A stretch of DNA of 64,000 nucleotides from Amphiduros pacificus (taxonomy: Eukaryota > Annelida > Polychaeta > Phyllodocida > Hesionidae): positions 16,761,701 to 16,825,700 of the forward strand of contig OX439009.1 in NCBI GenBank assembly GCA_949316495.1, in the 5' to 3' direction. The first letter of the stretch is position 1. Every line of letters starts with the position of its first letter. Made by a program: the position numbers and the translations under genes. Under the pieces are notes generated by a model. That model was not told where the DNA came from. It saw nothing but the letters and a program-made list of their open reading frames with translations, and searched no databases. This document shows positions 60,346 through 64,000 of this stretch, in pieces.

Positions 60346-61701
60346 ATGAGAGGTCATCCTAGTGTATTTGACTTTCTCAGCATTTTCTCTAATGCCACTG
60401 GGGATGGACTTGGGATCCCCTTTGAGGAGGCTGTGAGTGATGACTGGAAAGCTCTGGAAATGGTCAGAGACTTGTTGCTGAAGGTGAACAGTGATGAGAG
60501 CTCACGTGTTAGTTTGGGAGACAACTCAGGTGGGCCATCTTCAGCACAGAATTGGAGTGTGATTCACTTGTTGAATACCTCCAAGGATGGAGAAAACTTG
60601 TTTCGGGAGAACATGGAGCGGTTATATGAGCTGCGCATTGTGCGTCTACTTAGGCTGTACTACAGTCCTGCATCCATCATTGCAGGCCTGCTGAGTAACC
60701 TGCTGTGTGGCCTTGTCTACTACCTGGCCAGTAGGGCAAATGATAAGAGGGATACAAGCTACATCCATTACATCCTGGGACTGTGCATCACAGGCAACAT
60801 CCACCTGTCTACTCTGCTCATAGCATGGCTGCAAAGTGTCGGCGTGGACATCTATCAGCACTCTGGACTTTGCCAGCATATTGCCTTCGCCAGGAAGGCC
60901 TCTTTATTCATGTATAAATGGTACATGGTAAGTCTTTGTGTGGATCGCTATGTAAGTGTGTGGTGGCCCATTGAGGCCCGCAAGATGGCGACACGGTGCA
61001 GGGCGCGGTGTGTATGCCTGTGTTTGGCTGTGCTCAGCATCATCGTGTTCCTCAACACAGCCCTCATGGAAGGAGTCATAGAAATAGGACCTTCTAAAGT
61101 GTGTACCTTCCTGCCTTATTTCCTCGAGGTCACCGAAATCCTCAACAAGATGGATGTCATCATCAACTGTCTGCTGCCAGTTATCTCCATCATGGGACTT
61201 ACCTGTGTTACCATACACGGGATAATCCGGTGTAAGACCCAACCGGAGGGTACCACCCTCCGCCACCAGGAAGGTAGCCATAATCCATTTATCCCTGTGG
61301 CTGTGGTGAACTGTTTAATAGACAAAAAAACACGGCGATCTGCCTTAACAGTGATCATTCTGTCTCAGGTTTTCCTGGCACTTTCCCTCCCAAACTTCAT
61401 TCTGACCACCATGCTGACCTTCGGGGACTCCTCGGTGATGACAATGGGAGTGGCCAGGTTTGTGTGCCAGAACATTTTCCAAACTTTATCCCACTCCAGT
61501 CATGCCTTGAACTGGATTACATTTCTAAGCACAGACCTTTTGTTTCGGAAACAAATTGGGGAAATTATGAAATATTTGCCTAAGATTCACCGCTGTCTGG
61601 ACTGTGTGGATTTATGCCAACCTGCCTTAAAGATTGATGCCCTGGAAATCAGGCTAACAACAGTAGATGCCAGGAATGCAGAAGCTGTTTTTGCAGTTTA
61701 A
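60346..61701 (+). CDS. Class A (rhodopsin-like) GPCR, orphan, copy 2
   Basis: A 451-residue paralogue of the 53.2-kb receptor, differing at seven residues: S18T, V24I, D89N, T113A, I283M, I298T and T447A in copy-1 numbering. About 16 of 1356 bases differ. All helices, the C176-C253 pair, DRY, the TM5 and TM6 prolines and the odd NWITF motif are kept. None of the changes destroys a sequon (N16-A-S becomes N16-A-T). T113A lies in TM1 and I283M in TM5. Upstream, the reading frame is open for 19 more codons but only from a GTG, so the ATG shared with copy 1 is chosen. The gene is presumably functional, since no stop or frame change is present. Confidence 0.93.
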   Translation: MRGHPSVFDFLSIFSNATGDGLGIPFEEAVSDDWKALEMVRDLLLKVNSDESSRVSLGDNSGGPSSAQNWSVIHLLNTSKDGENLFRENMERLYELRIVRLLRLYYSPASIIAGLLSNLLCGLVYYLASRANDKRDTSYIHYILGLCITGNIHLSTLLIAWLQSVGVDIYQHSGLCQHIAFARKASLFMYKWYMVSLCVDRYVSVWWPIEARKMATRCRARCVCLCLAVLSIIVFLNTALMEGVIEIGPSKVCTFLPYFLEVTEILNKMDVIINCLLPVISIMGLTCVTIHGIIRCKTQPEGTTLRHQEGSHNPFIPVAVVNCLIDKKTRRSALTVIILSQVFLALSLPNFILTTMLTFGDSSVMTMGVARFVCQNIFQTLSHSSHALNWITFLSTDLLFRKQIGEIMKYLPKIHRCLDCVDLCQPALKIDALEIRLTTVDARNAEAVFAV

Positions 61702-61705
61702 TGAC

Positions 61706-61711
61706 AATAAA
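61706..61711 (+). terminator. Polyadenylation signal AATAAA, GPCR 2
   Basis: Same position relative to the stop codon as in copy 1. Confidence 0.35.
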
Positions 61712-64000
61712 TGTGAATAGAAAAGGTTGTATAGATGCATGAGATGCTTAACATATTTAACAGACAGAATAATGTTGCGATATTATGCTGACTGATATAT
61801 TGTATTATGAATTATACTGTATGTGGTGATTATATCCGAGTATGACCACCCACCTAATACAGACAGGAAATTAAGATACTACTCATCCACAAATTGTATC
61901 ATTCTGTTATCAAGGTGGGCTGATTTTGTTAATACTGGCCAGTATATAGATCATATACAACTATTTGCATGCTCAACGAAAATCTCGCTATTGAGATCTA
62001 CCTACTCAAAGATTTAATTTTCTGGGGTAACTGTAGTTCAGGTAAATCTTCAAACATTTTAAGTAATATATGAAGAAATGTATAAGCTGTGCAACAATAT
62101 TAATAATTGTGTAGCTTGGTCAAACCTGAGGGCAATATTAAGTTATATTCCTCTTAGGTCAAACCTATTCCTTTTAGTTGAATTTATATTCACCGACACA
62201 AATTAATGATAATTATCACAAATATCGGAATGATATATAGCACATACTTGAAACGAATCTTGGATATGTTATTGAGGTTTATAATGTATTTAACTAGTCT
62301 ATGGTTTAAAAAAGATGCTTAGAATATATGACATATTTTGACCTGCAGTATGGAGAAGTCTTGTGCCAATGGGGAATACCTTAACAGGCAGTGAAGGGCA
62401 TGAATCAGAGTGTAGCACAATAAACGCTGGTGAAAATTGCTATCCAATTAAATATAACCTGCATAATTATCAGGAAGTTGTTAACAAACGATATACACCA
62501 ATGGTTGGGAACTCATCAATTTATTAATAGATGTAATGTTGTTAGAATAGTTGCAAACAAGACTGCAGAGAGATTCACCACCTTAAAAGGTGTTGTGATG
62601 TAATTAAACCTTACCAAGCCTGTTTCTTTAAACAGAATGCCTAAAGCACAGCTTCTTTTATATAAACTCATTTATTATGGCATGCTAATGGGTTTCCTCT
62701 CATAATTATACTGTGTATCTGCTGACCAGTGATATCAGTTGACAGCTATTCTTGATTGATTTCTATATTTTATACAGTGGTTTCTTCAGTAATGTTTTCT
62801 TATGGAATGTTAGCAATAAAACGTTTTCATTCATATGTACTTTCCAGTGATTACACTACCCTCATACAGTTACATTTGCAATAAATATATTTTTTCATAC
62901 AAGGACAAGATGTTAGTTATATTGATATACTTGATATCTTAATATCTATTAAACTATAAAAAGCTGCTGTAACCATGAGAACCTCAGTAGCTGCAGCCTC
63001 TCACGGTATGTGCAGGGAGTTCTGACGTATTACAAACATAACATCTTTGAGACATAAAACAACTTAGGAATTTCTCACCATGACAAATAGAGAGCATCAT
63101 GAATTGTGTAAAGAAAAACATACCGAAAATGATCCCAGAGAATATTTTTCCAAGGTATCAATATTTTTCATGTTTTTGTAAATTTACTTCCAATCACTTT
63201 TGAGTGATACTTGTTGTTTGGTTAGCATAAAAACTTCAGTATTGTTATGAATGGCCTCACATGAAAATGTATTGTGACGTTACATAATTCCTCAAACTAC
63301 CAAATGCTGTAACTTCCTTGTAAAATATATGCTTGATTAAGTCAGAATGCTGCAAATTGTAGAACAAAAGAAGAGGAGTTTCAAACAGCGTTATACAAAG
63401 GCTTTTAACAGTATTCACTGTGAACCTAGTGAAAGAGATTATCAATCTTATCCACAAACACAGGGAAACATTGAGAACGTTTAAAAGATATATCTATTAT
63501 CAGAAAATCTAGTTTCATACATTTGATCTAAAAATTTCTAGAAGGTCCCCATTTTGACTCTGTTTGGCCTCTTTTGGGCTCTCAACCAAAAAAGACCCAT
63601 AAATACCCTTAAGGCAGTTTATATATAGCTGCTGGTGATGAGTGCCCTCTGGTGACAGATCTTCTGATGGAACTACTTTCTTTTTTAATGCCAAATTAAG
63701 AACGTTTTCATAAAAGTATGGGAAAATTATTTTCAGCTGTCAGAAAGCGTTGCCCATAAGTTTAAATTTTCCAACACAGTAATATTTATGATTGTAACGA
63801 AAGTATTTATTTTCCACAATGCTGATGGAAGTTTATTTCACTCTAGAAAAAGTAGCACAGAAATATATCACTGCTCTAAGATTACTTTTATCATGTCAAT
63901 TGTTTAAAGAGAAAAAGTACTACAAATTGTGTGAACATAATAACATTATTGAACAACTTTATCAAAGAGATCTCACAATATTGACTGTGTTCCTCTGAAA
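61712..64000. other. Non-coding part of duplication copy 2
   Basis: Nearly identical to 54561-56836. The duplication continues to the last base of the window. Confidence 0.5.

Larger units (their letters stand above)
58616..64000. repeat. Segmental tandem duplication, copy 2 (runs off window)
   Basis: The counterpart of 51399-56836. Differences are scattered substitutions plus indels, the largest near 59110-59140, where copy 1 has about 70 extra bases, and near 59200, where copy 2 has about 20 extra. Confidence 0.95.

Overview
This is nuclear DNA from an animal, almost certainly an AT-rich marine invertebrate. The evidence is several families of non-LTR retrotransposons, a tRNA-derived SINE, small inverted-repeat DNA transposons, long minisatellites and an intronless class A GPCR. 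I see no bacterial operons, no rRNA, no intact tRNA gene and no LTR or virus-like element. I cannot name the species from sequence alone.

Layout. 1-13 kb is mostly AT-rich non-coding DNA. It holds a degenerate repeat (1-700), a worn SINE piece, one possible terminal exon (4.63 kb), a 40-bp near-palindrome with two CRE sites (6.53 kb) and a three-copy ~390-bp tandem repeat with exon-like cores (11.25-12.3 kb). 13-30 kb is layered mobile DNA: a 1.05-kb inverted-repeat element with a LINE tail inside it, LINE fragments at 16, 18, 24.8-26.3 and 26.6-29.7 kb, two SINEs with target-site duplications, an inverted-repeat element inside a third SINE (20.3 kb), and minisatellites at 21.6 and 22.9 kb. 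31-43 kb has a C2-like exon candidate, two large L2/CR1-like LINE copies (31.9-33.2 kb on + and 40.9-43.1 kb on -) and a 458-bp MITE with a nested foldback. 43.7-50.9 kb is nearly all satellite: a 34-bp array built from 17-bp halves with higher-order periods of 236 and 372 bp, then a 16-bp array family that changes stepwise along its length.

The clear host genes are in 51.4-64 kb. A segment of at least 5.4 kb is duplicated in tandem, and each copy carries one intronless 451-residue rhodopsin-class GPCR (53195-54550 and 60346-61701), about 99% identical in DNA. Each also has a conserved upstream leader ORF and a candidate 5' exon. The second copy runs to the window edge. The receptors keep the DRY motif but lack the usual NPxxY motif, the TM2 aspartate and the TM4 tryptophan, so they are divergent orphans. 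The most notable features are this young receptor pair, the satellites beside it, and the mobile elements whose insertion order can be read directly.
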